Origin: DATMER01 sp034667225
GTDB lineage: Bacteria; Acidobacteriota; Thermoanaerobaculia; Multivoradales; UBA5704
Assembly: GCA_034667225.1 (NCBI GenBank)
Contig: JAXDKG010000051.1
Span: 62,001 to 126,000 of the forward strand
Length of the DNA stretch: 64,000 bases
Direction of reading: 5' to 3'
Position numbers and translations under genes: made by a program. The notes under the pieces were generated by a model. That model was not told the DNA's origin, did not search any database, and saw only the letters and a list, made by a program, of their open reading frames with translations. Position 1 is the stretch's first letter. Each line of letters starts with the position of its first letter. Below, one piece after another: positions 1 through 10,779 of the stretch.

Positions 1-115
1 AGCTCCAGGAGAAGTAAGGCAGCCGGCACACGGGTTGCACCTGTCTCAGCCGGGTGCCGGGATGTACACGGCATCCCCCCTTCATCAGAAACCACAACTT
101 GGAAGGAGTAGCCGT

Positions 116-655
116 ATGAAGGACCGCAGAGACACTCTGATTGGATGGCTCAACGACGCTTACGCCATGGAGAAGGGCATCATCCCGGTGCTCGAGAACC
201 ATGTGAAGGATGCCGAGAAGCACCCGGAGATCCAGACCCGGCTGCGGGCGCACCTGGAGCAGACCCGCCGCCAGGCGGATCAGGTCAACATGCTCGTCGA
301 GCGCCTCGGCGGCACGACCTCGGCCGTGAAGACCACGATGGGCACCATTGGCGGCTTCTTCTCCGGCATGTCCACGGGCGCTGCCCCGGACGAGCTGGTC
401 AAGAACGCTCTCGCCGACTACTCGACCGAGCACTTCGAGATCGCCTGCTACCGCGCCCTCATCGTGGGTGCCCAGGCACTCGGCGAGACCGAGGTCGTGC
501 GGGTGTGCGAGCAGATCCTTCGCGAGGAGGAGGAGATGGCCCGCTGGCTGGAGAGCAACCTCCCCATGCTGGTCAACATGTACCTGGGTACAGAGTCCAC
601 GGTCGGCGCCGGCGCCGGGTTCACGCCCAGCCCGGGCGGTACGACCCGCTTCTAG
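116..655 (+). CDS. DUF892 (YciE/YciF-like) ferritin-like protein
   Basis: A 179-residue, mostly helical protein whose composition and pattern match the DUF892 family, a ferritin-like four-helix bundle often linked to stress. Glu/His-rich helices run from about residue 10 to 150 (for example EIQTRLRAHLEQTRRQAD and EHFEIACYRAL). They are interrupted by a Gly-rich loop near residue 80, and the tail is Gly/Pro-rich. I chose ATG 116 because GGAAGGAG lies 7 nt upstream; an upstream in-frame start at 35 has no ribosome site. A 7-bp inverted repeat (23-29 with 54-60) lies in the leader. A strong terminator follows the gene. The family's biochemical function is not settled. Confidence 0.8.
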   Translation: MKDRRDTLIGWLNDAYAMEKGIIPVLENHVKDAEKHPEIQTRLRAHLEQTRRQADQVNMLVERLGGTTSAVKTTMGTIGGFFSGMSTGAAPDELVKNALADYSTEHFEIACYRALIVGAQALGETEVVRVCEQILREEEEMARWLESNLPMLVNMYLGTESTVGAGAGFTPSPGGTTRF

Positions 656-679
656 TGCGCTTTACCCCGGAAGGAAGAG

Positions 680-707
680 GGCCCGGCCTTGCGGCCGGGC
701 CTTTTTT
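680..707 (+). terminator. Rho-independent terminator
   Basis: Perfect 9-bp stem GGCCCGGCC / GGCCGGGCC with a TTGC loop, followed by six T. It lies 25 nt after the DUF892 stop and its T-run touches the stop codon of the convergent TPR gene. Confidence 0.92.
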
Positions 708-2095
708 CAGGCTTCGGAGCTCTCGCGGAAGTGCAGGGTCGGGTTGGTGCGGGCCAGTTGGAGGAAGGAAGCGATCTCCTCGACCAGGCTGACGCTGAGC
801 TGCTCCATCTCAGCCGCTTTCTCGAAGATGATCAGGGCAGCGAGGGCCTCGCGGTGCACCTCGCAGGACCGGAAGATCGGCAGCATCTCGGAGGCCAGGC
901 GCTTGACGTCGGAAGTGCGGCCCTGGCGGGCGTAGATCGCGGACAGCTCCAGGGAGACCAGGGCCACCTCGTAGGCGAGGCGATCCTGGGTGTAGTCCTC
1001 GATCACCTCGAGGAAGAGACGCTCGGCCTCGGCGGTCCGGCCCAGAGCCACGGCGGCCGTGCCCGACATCCAGCGCAGGCGGAGGCGGTCGCAGCGCCGG
1101 CCCACCTGCTCGAAGAGCTTGCCGGCCTCGGGGATCAGCGCATCCGCCTCCTTGGCGCGGCCGCTGTCGAGCAGGCAGCCGATCAGGTTGGACTGGCTGA
1201 GCGCGAGCAGGCGCGGCTCCTCGTCGCCATCGAGCAGGTACAGGCTGTCGCGGAAGCAGGCGCTCGCCGCCTCGGCGTCGCCGGAGTAGCGCAGCACCAA
1301 GCCCTTGCCCATCAACGCACGACCCTGGCCGTGCGGCTCGTTGACCTCACGGTAGAGGGTAATTGCCGTGTCGAGCATCTCGAGAGCCTCGCCGAACCGA
1401 CGCTGGTAGCGACGCAGCGAGGCTTTGTACTCCAGCAGCAGGGCCTCGTCGAGCGGGTCGAGCCAGCCGGAGGCGAGATTGGCTTCGGCCTGGCGGAAGG
1501 CCTGCTCGGCCTGGCGGAAGTCGGAGAGGATGCGCAGGACGTTGCCCAGGCTGGCCCAGGCCCGCGCCCGCGCCGAGTCGATGGAGCCCGGGCCGTAGCA
1601 GTCCGCGTCCAGGTGCTCGGTCACGTCCAAGGCGAGGCGAAGCATCTCCTCGGCCTTGTGCGGCTCCTCCAGGACCGTCCAGCGCGCCTTGTCGACGAGC
1701 AGCTCGAAGAAGCCCCAGGTGTGGAAGCGGGGGTGCTCCCAGACCAGCTCGCGGCGGGCGGCAGTGCCGAGGTCTCGGACCTCACGCCAGAGCGCCCCGG
1801 CCTCCTGGCGCTCGCAGGCCAGCCGCGCCCGCCGCTGCTCGCCTTCCTGCCGCGCCTCCCGCAGAACCTGGCGGACCAGGCCGCGGTAGTCGGTGGCCCC
1901 GGCGGCGGCCTCCAGTTCCTCGTCCTCGGACAGGCCCGCGCTCCCGCCAGGAGGTACCGGCAGGATCCGGATCAGGCTCTTCTCGCAGCCGGAGCAGGTG
2001 AACAGATGGCGCTGGAGGCTGCGGCTTTGCTCCTCCGGCAAGTCATCGTCGAGGAAGCGGACCAGCGTTTCGATGTCAGGGTGCCACTCGCTCAT
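707..2095 (-). CDS. Zinc-finger (zf-HC2-like) and tetratricopeptide repeat protein
   Basis: 462-residue protein. The N-terminus carries an anti-sigma-type zinc-finger signature, HLFTCSGC (H-x3-C-x2-C), near residue 29-36. The rest is a long helical array with TPR-like repeats (for example ARAWASLGNVLRILSDF, ALMGKGLVLRYSGDAEAA). This layout is common in Acidobacteriota regulators that pair a ZAS-like finger with a TPR sensor, but no sigma factor gene is adjacent. The start at 2095 (MSEWHPDIE) is preferred over an upstream in-frame codon at 2155 because the family begins just before the finger. Partner and ligand are unknown. Confidence 0.75.
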   Translation of the reverse strand: MSEWHPDIETLVRFLDDDLPEEQSRSLQRHLFTCSGCEKSLIRILPVPPGGSAGLSEDEELEAAAGATDYRGLVRQVLREARQEGEQRRARLACERQEAGALWREVRDLGTAARRELVWEHPRFHTWGFFELLVDKARWTVLEEPHKAEEMLRLALDVTEHLDADCYGPGSIDSARARAWASLGNVLRILSDFRQAEQAFRQAEANLASGWLDPLDEALLLEYKASLRRYQRRFGEALEMLDTAITLYREVNEPHGQGRALMGKGLVLRYSGDAEAASACFRDSLYLLDGDEEPRLLALSQSNLIGCLLDSGRAKEADALIPEAGKLFEQVGRRCDRLRLRWMSGTAAVALGRTAEAERLFLEVIEDYTQDRLAYEVALVSLELSAIYARQGRTSDVKRLASEMLPIFRSCEVHREALAALIIFEKAAEMEQLSVSLVEEIASFLQLARTNPTLHFRESSEA

Positions 2096-2185
2096 CGAAC
2101 GAACCCTCCGTGCTCTCTCTGTGGTCACCTTCGCGGTTAGGACAAAGTCATACACTTATTCGACTGACCTGGCAAGCGGGCCTGC

Positions 2186-2470
2186 TCAGGGCTTTCCATG
2201 CGGATCGAAGCCGTTGCCATCGCGCTTGTCCGGGCCGGGGCCGTTGCTGCCCGGCTTCTGGCCCGGGGGCGTGGTGTCCGCCGCGGTCACCGGGCGGAAC
2301 AGGTCCATCAGGCCGCTGATCGGCGCAAGCAGGATACGGCTCCACTCCGGGAGCTGGATGCGTGCGCTCTCCCTGCTCCTGGCCGGGGCGGCCCAGGCGC
2401 TCGCCAGAGGCAGGAGAAGGGCGAAGACCACGAGACAGAGGACAGTACGACGCAGAGTGCTACCAGACAT
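2186..2470 (-). CDS. Small exported hypothetical protein
   Basis: 94 residues. ATG 2470 is preceded by a GGAG site about 6 nt away. Residues 1-27 form a signal peptide: basic start, then VLCLVVFALLLPLASAWA with an Ala-x-Ala cleavage site. The mature part is short, Pro/Gly-rich and hydrophilic, ending in a Lys/Asp/Gly tail, with no recognisable domain. It lies 90 nt upstream of the zinc-finger/TPR gene on the same strand and could share its transcript. I do not recognise the family. Confidence 0.55.
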   Translation of the reverse strand: MSGSTLRRTVLCLVVFALLLPLASAWAAPARSRESARIQLPEWSRILLAPISGLMDLFRPVTAADTTPPGQKPGSNGPGPDKRDGNGFDPHGKP

Positions 2471-2749
2471 CGAAACTCCATTCCAGCCGGTCATCCGGAA
2501 TAGCCACCACGGCTTCCAGTGCCTGCCAGTCAACCCTTGTTACAGATGATCTGGAAGAGATCCTACCGCGTCCAAGGACCCGCGCAAGCGGTGGTTTGCT
2601 CACTGAGTGAGCAGTGACGGTCAAATCATGCGCAGTGTTCGGGATGGAGTCAGGCGGCGTGCAACAGGGAGGCGCCTTCAGGGGCCTCCCGCCTCTCCTT
2701 CTGAGTTGATCGTGATATCGTTGGTAACTAATTTGGGGAGGAACCGAAC
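2471..2749. other. Divergent intergenic region
   Basis: 279 nt between two divergent genes, the small exported protein and the sulfurtransferase. It contains an inverted repeat, GGGAGGC (2667-2673) with GCCTCCC (2684-2690), in the sulfurtransferase leader, and the site GGGGAGGA (2735-2742) before its GTG. I see no convincing -35/-10 pair and no gene. Confidence 0.5.
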
Positions 2750-3613
2750 GTGAGTGAAATCGACAGCCGTGGATACAGCCGACCGGACGCCCTGGTCTCG
2801 ACGGACTGGGTGGCCGAGCACCTGAACGATCCCGCCGTGCGCCTGGTGGAGTCCAACGAGGACCCGCTGCTCTACCCGAGCGGCCACATCCCCGGCGCGG
2901 TGGAGGTGGACTGGACGCGCGACCTGAACGATCCGCTGCGCCGCGACTACCTGGGACGCGACGGGTTCCAGAGCCTGATGCGCCGGATCGGCGTGCAGCC
3001 GGATACGACCATCGTCCTCTACGGCGACAAGAACAACTGGTGGGCGACCTACGCCCTCTGGGTGTTCCGTCTGTTCGGGCACGAGAATGCGAAAATCATG
3101 GACGGCGGCCGCATCAAGTGGGTCAAGGAGGGGCGGCCGCTGACCACGGACGTGCCGGCGTACTCGGAGACCGGCTACCAGGCGCGCGAGCGCGACGACA
3201 AGAAGATCCGCGCCTTCCGCGACGAGGTGCTCAAGCACCTGGACTCCAAGGGCAGCCTGATCGACGTCCGCAGCCCGGACGAGTACACCGGCAAGAAGCT
3301 GCACATGCCCGAGTACCCGAACGAGGGAGCGTTGCGCGGCGGGCACATCCCGGGCGCGGCCAACATCCCCTGGGCCCGGGCGATCAACCCGGACGACGGC
3401 ACCTTCAAGACCGCCGAGGAGCTGCGCGGCCTCTACGAGGGCGAGGCGAAGCTCAAGAAGGATGACGACGTGATCGTCTACTGCCGGATCGGCGAGCGCA
3501 GCAGCCACACCTGGTTCGTGCTCACCCACCTCTTGGGCTACCCGAAGGTGCGGAACTATGATGGGAGCTGGACCGAGTGGGGCAACCTCGTGGGTGTGCC
3601 CATCGAGAGGTAG
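2750..3613 (+). CDS. Thiosulfate sulfurtransferase (two-domain rhodanese)
   Basis: 287 residues with two rhodanese domains (about 15-140 and 160-285), the usual length for SseA/CysA-type enzymes, which move sulfane sulfur from thiosulfate to thiophilic acceptors. The catalytic loop CRIGERSSHTWF starts at Cys245, and the N-terminal domain is the inactive structural copy (SGHIPGAVEVDW). The start is GTG 2750, 7 nt after GGGGAGGA. One base separates its stop from the sufE-like ATG, so the two are surely co-transcribed. That pairing suggests sulfur trafficking for Fe-S assembly rather than cyanide detoxification. Confidence 0.92.
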   Translation: MSEIDSRGYSRPDALVSTDWVAEHLNDPAVRLVESNEDPLLYPSGHIPGAVEVDWTRDLNDPLRRDYLGRDGFQSLMRRIGVQPDTTIVLYGDKNNWWATYALWVFRLFGHENAKIMDGGRIKWVKEGRPLTTDVPAYSETGYQARERDDKKIRAFRDEVLKHLDSKGSLIDVRSPDEYTGKKLHMPEYPNEGALRGGHIPGAANIPWARAINPDDGTFKTAEELRGLYEGEAKLKKDDDVIVYCRIGERSSHTWFVLTHLLGYPKVRNYDGSWTEWGNLVGVPIER

Positions 3614-3614
3614 C

Positions 3615-4076
3615 ATGCCGGAGATTCCTGAGAAGCTTGCCAACACGCTGGATGCGCTCTCCATGGTCCCGGACCGCAGCGAGCGCATCCAGCTCCTGAT
3701 CGACATCGCCGGGAAGTTCCAGGAGGTCCCGCCGCAGGTCGCCGCCCGCCCCTTCCCCGAGGAGAGCCGGGTGCCGGCCTGCGAGTCGGAGGCCTTCGTC
3801 TGGGCCGCGCCGCGCCCGGACGGCCGCCTGGATTTCCACTTCGCGGTGGAGAACCCCCAGGGGATTTCGGCCAAAGCCATGGCCGTGATCCTCAAGGACA
3901 ACCTCTCCGGCCAGCCGCTCGATCAAGTGGCCGCCGTCCCCCAGGATGTTGTTTACCAGGTCTTCGGCAAGGAGCTCTCGATGGGAAAGTCCATGGGGCT
4001 GATGAGCATGGTGGGGATGGTGGCGGCGCTGGCGAAGCGGGCGCAGGGAGCGAGCTTTACCGCGCAAAGCACTTGA
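3615..4076 (+). CDS. SufE-family sulfur acceptor protein
   Basis: 153 residues, normal for SufE/CsdE. These proteins accept persulfide sulfur from a cysteine desulfurase for Fe-S cluster assembly. The acceptor cysteine is Cys56 in RVPACESEAFVWA, matching the SufE V-x-G-C-x-S-x-V-W loop, although the Gly before the Cys is Ala here. The helix MVGMVAALAKRAQ closes the fold. ATG 3615 directly follows the sulfurtransferase stop; the longer reading frame starting at 3558 would overlap that gene. No sufS or sufBCD is present in the window. Confidence 0.88.
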   Translation: MPEIPEKLANTLDALSMVPDRSERIQLLIDIAGKFQEVPPQVAARPFPEESRVPACESEAFVWAAPRPDGRLDFHFAVENPQGISAKAMAVILKDNLSGQPLDQVAAVPQDVVYQVFGKELSMGKSMGLMSMVGMVAALAKRAQGASFTAQST

Positions 4077-4108
4077 CGATTCATCCTTCCCAGGAGTAAC
4101 CTGCTTCC

Positions 4109-4723
4109 GTGGCCGATCCGCAACGCCTCCGCTCCGTGCCTCCCCCTCCTGAACCGCTTCACCTGCGGGCCATGGACAATCTCCGGTTCATTCGGGAGAC
4201 CATGGAGGGGGCGGCGTGCTTCACGGACGTGTCGGGCCTCGGCACCGTGGCGGTCGGGCTCTCCGCGCTGGCCACCGCCTGGATCGCTTCCCGCCAGGGC
4301 GGCCTCCCGGGCTGGATCGTGGCCTGGCTCCTGGATGCGGTCGTCGCGGTCCTGATCCTCGCCGGCACCAGTGCCTGGAAGGCGCGCCAGACCCGCAACG
4401 ACCTCTTCACCCGGCCGGTCCAGCGGTTTGTCTTTGCCCTTTTTCCCCCGCTCGCCGCCGGCGCGCTGCTGACCCTCGTTCTGGTCGGCCAGGGAGCCTT
4501 CGGTGTGCTCCCTGGGGTCTGGCTGCTCCTCTATGGCACCGGCGTAGTGACCGGCGGCGCCTTCTCGGTGCGGATCGTCCCGCTCATGGGCTTGGCCTTC
4601 ATGGGCCTGGGAGCGGCGGCCCTGGCTGCCCCGGCGGCCTGGGGGAACGCGTTCATGGCAGCCGGCTTCGGCGGGCTGCACGTCCTCTTCGGGATCTGGA
4701 TCGCGAGGCGGCTCGGTGGCTAA
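4109..4723 (+). CDS. Integral membrane protein of unknown function
   Basis: 204 residues with a GTG start. About six hydrophobic segments follow a hydrophilic Pro-rich N-terminus, in three hairpins (around residues 44-60, 70-88, 107-125, 127-145, 152-170 and 175-195). No catalytic motif is visible. The next gene encodes a winged-helix protein, an arrangement often seen for small membrane proteins with a dedicated ArsR/HTH_34-like regulator. I do not recognise a named family. Confidence 0.65.
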   Translation: MADPQRLRSVPPPPEPLHLRAMDNLRFIRETMEGAACFTDVSGLGTVAVGLSALATAWIASRQGGLPGWIVAWLLDAVVAVLILAGTSAWKARQTRNDLFTRPVQRFVFALFPPLAAGALLTLVLVGQGAFGVLPGVWLLLYGTGVVTGGAFSVRIVPLMGLAFMGLGAAALAAPAAWGNAFMAAGFGGLHVLFGIWIARRLGG

Positions 4724-4769
4724 GCGGCGGCACGCGGTCGATCCGCGCGAGGACGAGGAAGGAGGCCCC

Positions 4770-5099
4770 ATGGGCCTGGCCCAAACCGAGCCGGTCCCCC
4801 GGACCGCGCTTGACCTCGACCGCCTGATCCATGAACGGATGCGCCTGGGCATCGTCAGCGCCCTGGCCGTCAACGACCACCTGAGCTTCAACGACCTCAA
4901 GAAGCTCCTGCAGACGACCGACGGCAACCTCAGCGTGCACGCCCGCAAACTGGAGGAAGCGGGCTACGTCACCTGCGAGAAGTACTTCGAGGGGCGGATG
5001 CCCAAGACCGAGTACCGGCTCACCAACCCCGGCCGCCAGGCGCTCCAGCGCTACCTGGACCACATGGAAGCCATCATCCACGCCACGCGCGAAGCGTGA
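4770..5099 (+). CDS. Winged-helix transcriptional regulator
   Basis: 109 residues. The fold is a single winged helix: an N-terminal helix (LIHERMRLGIVSAL), a recognition region (LSFNDLKKLLQTTDGNLSVHARKLEEAGYV) and a wing (KYFEGRMPKTEYRLTNPGRQAL), typical of the HTH_34/MarR-like group. ATG 4770 has GGAAGGAGG 5 nt upstream. An in-frame GTG at 4716 would overlap the previous gene by 8 nt and lacks such a site. It probably controls the neighbouring membrane-protein gene. No metal or ligand cysteines are present. Confidence 0.85.
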   Translation: MGLAQTEPVPRTALDLDRLIHERMRLGIVSALAVNDHLSFNDLKKLLQTTDGNLSVHARKLEEAGYVTCEKYFEGRMPKTEYRLTNPGRQALQRYLDHMEAIIHATREA

Positions 5100-5121
5100 T
5101 TTTTTTGTGCCCATCCACTTT

Positions 5122-5702
5122 ATGAGGCAAAGTAATTTACTCCTGGCTCTGGCCGCCGTTCTCGTCCTTGCCGTCGTTGGGGTCCTTGGCGTCCTTTCCC
5201 TCCGATCCGGAGCCCGCTCTTCCGGCTGGAGCCCGCTCATCTGGGCGGCGCGCTCAGGGGAGGCGAAGACCGTGCGCCTCCTGGTGGAGGCGGGGGCCGA
5301 CCCCGATCGCCAGGACGGCGGGCCCAACGGCTGGACCCCCCTCCTGCATGCGGTCCACAAGGACCAGCCCGCGACCGTCCGCGAGCTGATCGCTGCCGGG
5401 GCCGACGTGAACCGGCCCGCGCCGAATGGGTTGACGCCGCTGATGCTGGCGGCCTCTCAGGCCGAGGCGGATATCTTCATGGAGCTGCTGGAGGCCGGAG
5501 CGGATCCCCACGCCTCGAAACCAGGCGGACAGACGGTCCTGACCCATGCCGTGATGGGAGGGGAGCCGCGGATCGTCCGCGCCCTGATGGAACGGGCGCC
5601 GGACCTGCGGCTGCGAAATACGAAGGAGGACTTGGCAGCCCGGGCGTTCGCCTGGGTGCGGGGCCGGTCCGAGGTGCTGGATGCGATCGGAGGAGGGGAA
5701 CG

Positions 5703-5706
<4 letters not shown>
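5122..5706 (+). CDS. Membrane-anchored ankyrin repeat protein
   Basis: 194 residues. Residues 5-26 form a hydrophobic N-terminal anchor or uncleaved signal (LLLALAAVLVLAVVGVLGVL). Four to five ankyrin repeats follow, recognised by GWSPLIWAARSGEAKTVRLL, GADPDRQDG and NGLTPLMLAA. Ankyrin repeats mediate protein contacts, here probably on the periplasmic side. The start is uncertain: ATG 5122 or the in-frame GTG 5107, neither with a clear ribosome site. Its last four bases overlap the uppS start (ATGA), so the two are translationally coupled. Confidence 0.8.
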
Positions 5707-8334
<2,628 letters not shown>

Positions 8335-8464
8335 GGCCTTCTCCTGCATTCTTGATGGTATGGGGCTCAACTCCGGGAGCGAAGCAATTGCCTCCGGGCG
8401 CTCTGGATTTTAGTGGAGGGCGCGCAGGATTTCAAGAGGGGGCCGAAACGGTAAGATTCCTCTC

Positions 8465-8878
8465 ATGGCATGGGGAAAGAAGAGCAATGGCGGCGGAGGC
8501 GGGATCGCGTGGCTGGCTTTACTGGTAGCGCTGGCGGCGCTGTTCCTGTCCTGGAAGGCGTACGAGCGTACCGGCGGCCGGCTCAAAGATCTGGACGCCC
8601 GGGTCTCCGTGGGAGATCCCGAGCCCGCGGACTGGCGCGAGGAGCTGGAGCGCGCCCGCGAGCGCCTGACGAAGGGCGATCTGGAGCCGGAGGAGGTGGC
8701 CCGGATGCGCGAATCCCTGTCGCGCTCCTTCCGCAACGCGAGCGAGGGCACCCGCCGGGGCTGGCGCGAGCTGGATTCGGACCTGGAGCGCCTCCAGGGG
8801 CAGCTCCGGCAGGGGAGCTCGAGGGCTAAGGAGACGCTCGACTCGGCCGTGGAGAAGATGAAAAGGGTGGGGGACTGA
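8465..8878 (+). CDS. Single-pass membrane protein with coiled coil
   Basis: 137 residues. A short Gly-rich cytoplasmic start is followed by one membrane helix (IAWLALLVALAALFLSWKAY, about 14-33) and a highly charged helical domain with heptad spacing (ERARERLTKGDLEPEEVARM and onward). No enzymatic motif. It ends in a 1-nt overlap with the next gene (TGATG), so they are coupled. The family is not recognised. Confidence 0.65.
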   Translation: MAWGKKSNGGGGGIAWLALLVALAALFLSWKAYERTGGRLKDLDARVSVGDPEPADWREELERARERLTKGDLEPEEVARMRESLSRSFRNASEGTRRGWRELDSDLERLQGQLRQGSSRAKETLDSAVEKMKRVGD

Positions 8879-9633
8879 TGGAAGCCGCTCTGTGGGCCGC
8901 GCTCTCCCCGTTAGGTCAGCGGGTGCAGCAGCCGGCCGCATTTCTTCCTCTCCAGACGGCCCAGGCCCGAGGCAAGCGCTTCAACGCCACCATCGGCCAG
9001 ATCACGGACGGGCACGGCAAGGCGGTTCCCCTCTCCACGATGGAGGCCGTCCTCGCAGACCTGGACGATGCCGCGAGGAGCCAGGCCTTCCTCTACTCCC
9101 CGGTCGAAGGGCTGGCCGATCTCCGCCGCGCCTGGCACGAGCGCCGGCCGCCGGAAGCGCCGCCCACCGCCCTTCCCCTGGTCACCATCGGGGCGGCGCA
9201 GGCCCGGGCGCTCCTCGGAGACCTCTTTGCCGGAGAGGGGAGAATCGTGGTCCTCTCCGAGCCGGTCCGGCCCTCGGACCGCGATCTCTTCCATCTCCGC
9301 CTCGGTGCGGATGTCCGGACGAGCTTCGAAGGCCTACCCGAAGGGGAGCCGGTGCTGGCGGTCGATCGGGACAGAGAGGAACTGCTCCAAGCGGCCGGAA
9401 GGGGACCGGTCGTGGCGATCGTGGACGAGCTGTTCTGGGGCCTGATCGGGGCTCACGAGAACCTGGTCCCGATCCGGGTGGAGGAGATCGAGGGCAAGGA
9501 GGTCGGCTTCCTGACCCTCCCCTTCCCGCCGGACAGCGCCGTGGCCGATGCCATGGAGAAGAAGGTCAAGATGCTGCTACGGGCTCAGATTGGATCGCCT
9601 CCGGCGATCACCCAGGTGCTGGCCGCCCTGTAG
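8878..9633 (+). CDS. Short, degenerate class I aminotransferase-like protein
   Basis: 251 residues, about 150-180 fewer than fold-type I aminotransferases. The N-terminus matches the aromatic/aspartate aminotransferase start (KRFNATIGQITDGHGK, then SPVEGLADLRRAW). The last third matches the part just after the PLP lysine (GKEVGFLT, KVKMLLRAQIGSPPAITQVL). The central PLP-binding core is compressed, no clear Schiff-base lysine context (usually SxxK before the GF-x-x-GF block) is visible, and the C-terminal domain is missing. The reading frame is intact with normal codon use, so it may be a maintained non-catalytic paralogue rather than a fresh pseudogene. Confidence 0.6.
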   Translation: MEAALWAALSPLGQRVQQPAAFLPLQTAQARGKRFNATIGQITDGHGKAVPLSTMEAVLADLDDAARSQAFLYSPVEGLADLRRAWHERRPPEAPPTALPLVTIGAAQARALLGDLFAGEGRIVVLSEPVRPSDRDLFHLRLGADVRTSFEGLPEGEPVLAVDRDREELLQAAGRGPVVAIVDELFWGLIGAHENLVPIRVEEIEGKEVGFLTLPFPPDSAVADAMEKKVKMLLRAQIGSPPAITQVLAAL

Positions 9634-9690
9634 GGGAGGGGTTTACCCGGGGTTTACCCCCTCCCGGGCGGGGGCAAGCCCCGCCCCTAC
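9632..9690. repeat. GC-rich palindromes (REP-like)
   Basis: Two inverted repeats in the 3' gap: a GGGAGGGG / CCCCTCCC type palindrome (9635-9665), and GGGCGGGG (9666-9673) with CCCCGCCC (9679-9686). The second resembles the GTAGGGGCGGGG-type repeats scattered in many GC-rich genomes. No T-run follows on either strand, so simple Rho-independent termination is not evident. Confidence 0.6.
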
Positions 9691-9695
9691 ATAAA

Positions 9696-9947
9696 GCGAC
9701 GACCGCTTCAAGCGCGGTGAAGGCCGCTCGAATACAAGCCGTCATCGCTTCAGACCCGGCGGCTGTGGCTTCAGGCCCAGCGACCGTGGCTTGGAATAAA
9801 GCGATCGTGGCTAGAGAGCAAGCCATCGTGGCTTGGGATCTGGCGATGGTGGCTTGAAGCCAAGCTGCGGCGGCTTGAAGCGAAGCGGTCGTCGCTTCAA
9901 GCCAAGCGACTCCGGTTCAGGGAGAAGCGATCGTTGCTGCGCGGGCT
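9696..9947. repeat. Tandem array A: twelve 21-bp units between convergent genes
   Basis: Twelve consecutive, degenerate 21-nt units. Each begins with G-C-G/C-(A/G)-x-C-x-T and most have a GGCTT half and an AAGCC half (for example the dyad TGGCTTGAAGCCA at 9850-9862 and GCGATCG-type centres). The last unit reaches the dapD stop codon (9946-9948). There is no repeat/spacer alternation as in CRISPR. Because 21 is a multiple of three, frames with heptapeptide repeats stay open on both strands, but these look incidental. Confidence 0.85.
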
Positions 9948-10779
9948 ACCGCAGCCAGTCTTCGAGCTGCACCCGCTCATCCGTGGAAGCATCCCGGTAC
10001 TTCACGATCACCGGCGTATACAGCGACAGCCCCCACTCCGTTCCCTTCCCCCGGGTCACGCCCCGGCTGCCGGCGACCACCACCGCCTCCTCGGGAATCA
10101 CCAGCGGTATCCCCTCCTCGGCGCGGTGGATCGTCTCCCGGACAAGGTCGTACACGGGCGTCGAGCGGGTGAGGATCACGCCCGCGGCCAGCACGGCGCG
10201 GCGCTTCACTACGGTCCCCTCGTAGACGCCGCAGTTGCCTCCGATCAGGACGTCGTCCTCTACGATCACCGGCAGGGCGCCTATCGGCTCCAGCACGCCG
10301 CCGAGCTGGGCCGCGGCCGAGAGATGGACGCGCTTGCCCACCTGGGCGCAGCTCCCCACCAGGGCGTGCGAGTCCACCAGGGTCCCGTCGTCCACCCAGG
10401 CTCCGACGTTGATGTACATCGGGGGCATGCAGGTGACACCCTTGCCCAGGTAGACGCCGTCTCGGATCGAGGAGCCTCCGGGCACGACACGCACTCCGTT
10501 GCCCAGCCGGCGCAGCGGGTAGGTGTCCTTGTCGAAGAAGGGGAGCCCGCCCGCGGACATGTCCACGAGCTTCCCCATGCGGAAGCCGAGGAGGATCCCC
10601 TGCTTGACCCAGGCATTGACCCGCCATCCGCAGGGTGAAGACGGATCCGGCTCCGCGGCCCGGATCTCGCCCACGTTGAGGGCGAGCATGAAACGGCGGA
10701 AAACGTCAACGGCGTCCCCGGCGTACTCGGCTGGCGATTGGGCGAAGAGCGTCTCGATCTCCTGGCGCAGCTCAGACAT
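9946..10779 (-). CDS. dapD: 2,3,4,5-tetrahydropyridine-2,6-dicarboxylate N-succinyltransferase
   Basis: 277 residues, typical DapD. It adds a succinyl group from succinyl-CoA to tetrahydrodipicolinate in the succinylase branch of lysine/DAP synthesis. The N-terminal helical domain is followed by a left-handed beta-helix of hexapeptide repeats (GVYLGKGVTCMPPMYINVGA, VEDDVLIGGNCGVYEG). It is the last gene of the minus-strand operon, and its start overlaps the dapA end by 8 nt. The choice of the succinylase route agrees with the M20 desuccinylase-like gene upstream. Confidence 0.95.
   Translation of the reverse strand: MSELRQEIETLFAQSPAEYAGDAVDVFRRFMLALNVGEIRAAEPDPSSPCGWRVNAWVKQGILLGFRMGKLVDMSAGGLPFFDKDTYPLRRLGNGVRVVPGGSSIRDGVYLGKGVTCMPPMYINVGAWVDDGTLVDSHALVGSCAQVGKRVHLSAAAQLGGVLEPIGALPVIVEDDVLIGGNCGVYEGTVVKRRAVLAAGVILTRSTPVYDLVRETIHRAEEGIPLVIPEEAVVVAGSRGVTRGKGTEWGLSLYTPVIVKYRDASTDERVQLEDWLR

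Noticed and set aside
1..17. End of an upstream gene (LQEK then TAA)
   Set aside because: Five codons are too few to support a gene call.
35..115. Longer N-terminus of the DUF892 protein starting at 35
   Set aside because: No ribosome site, no family similarity in the extra 27 residues, and a good site precedes ATG 116.
9696..9947. CRISPR array
   Set aside because: Units are contiguous and degenerate with no constant repeat alternating with unique spacers, and no cas genes are nearby. The same holds for the other three arrays.
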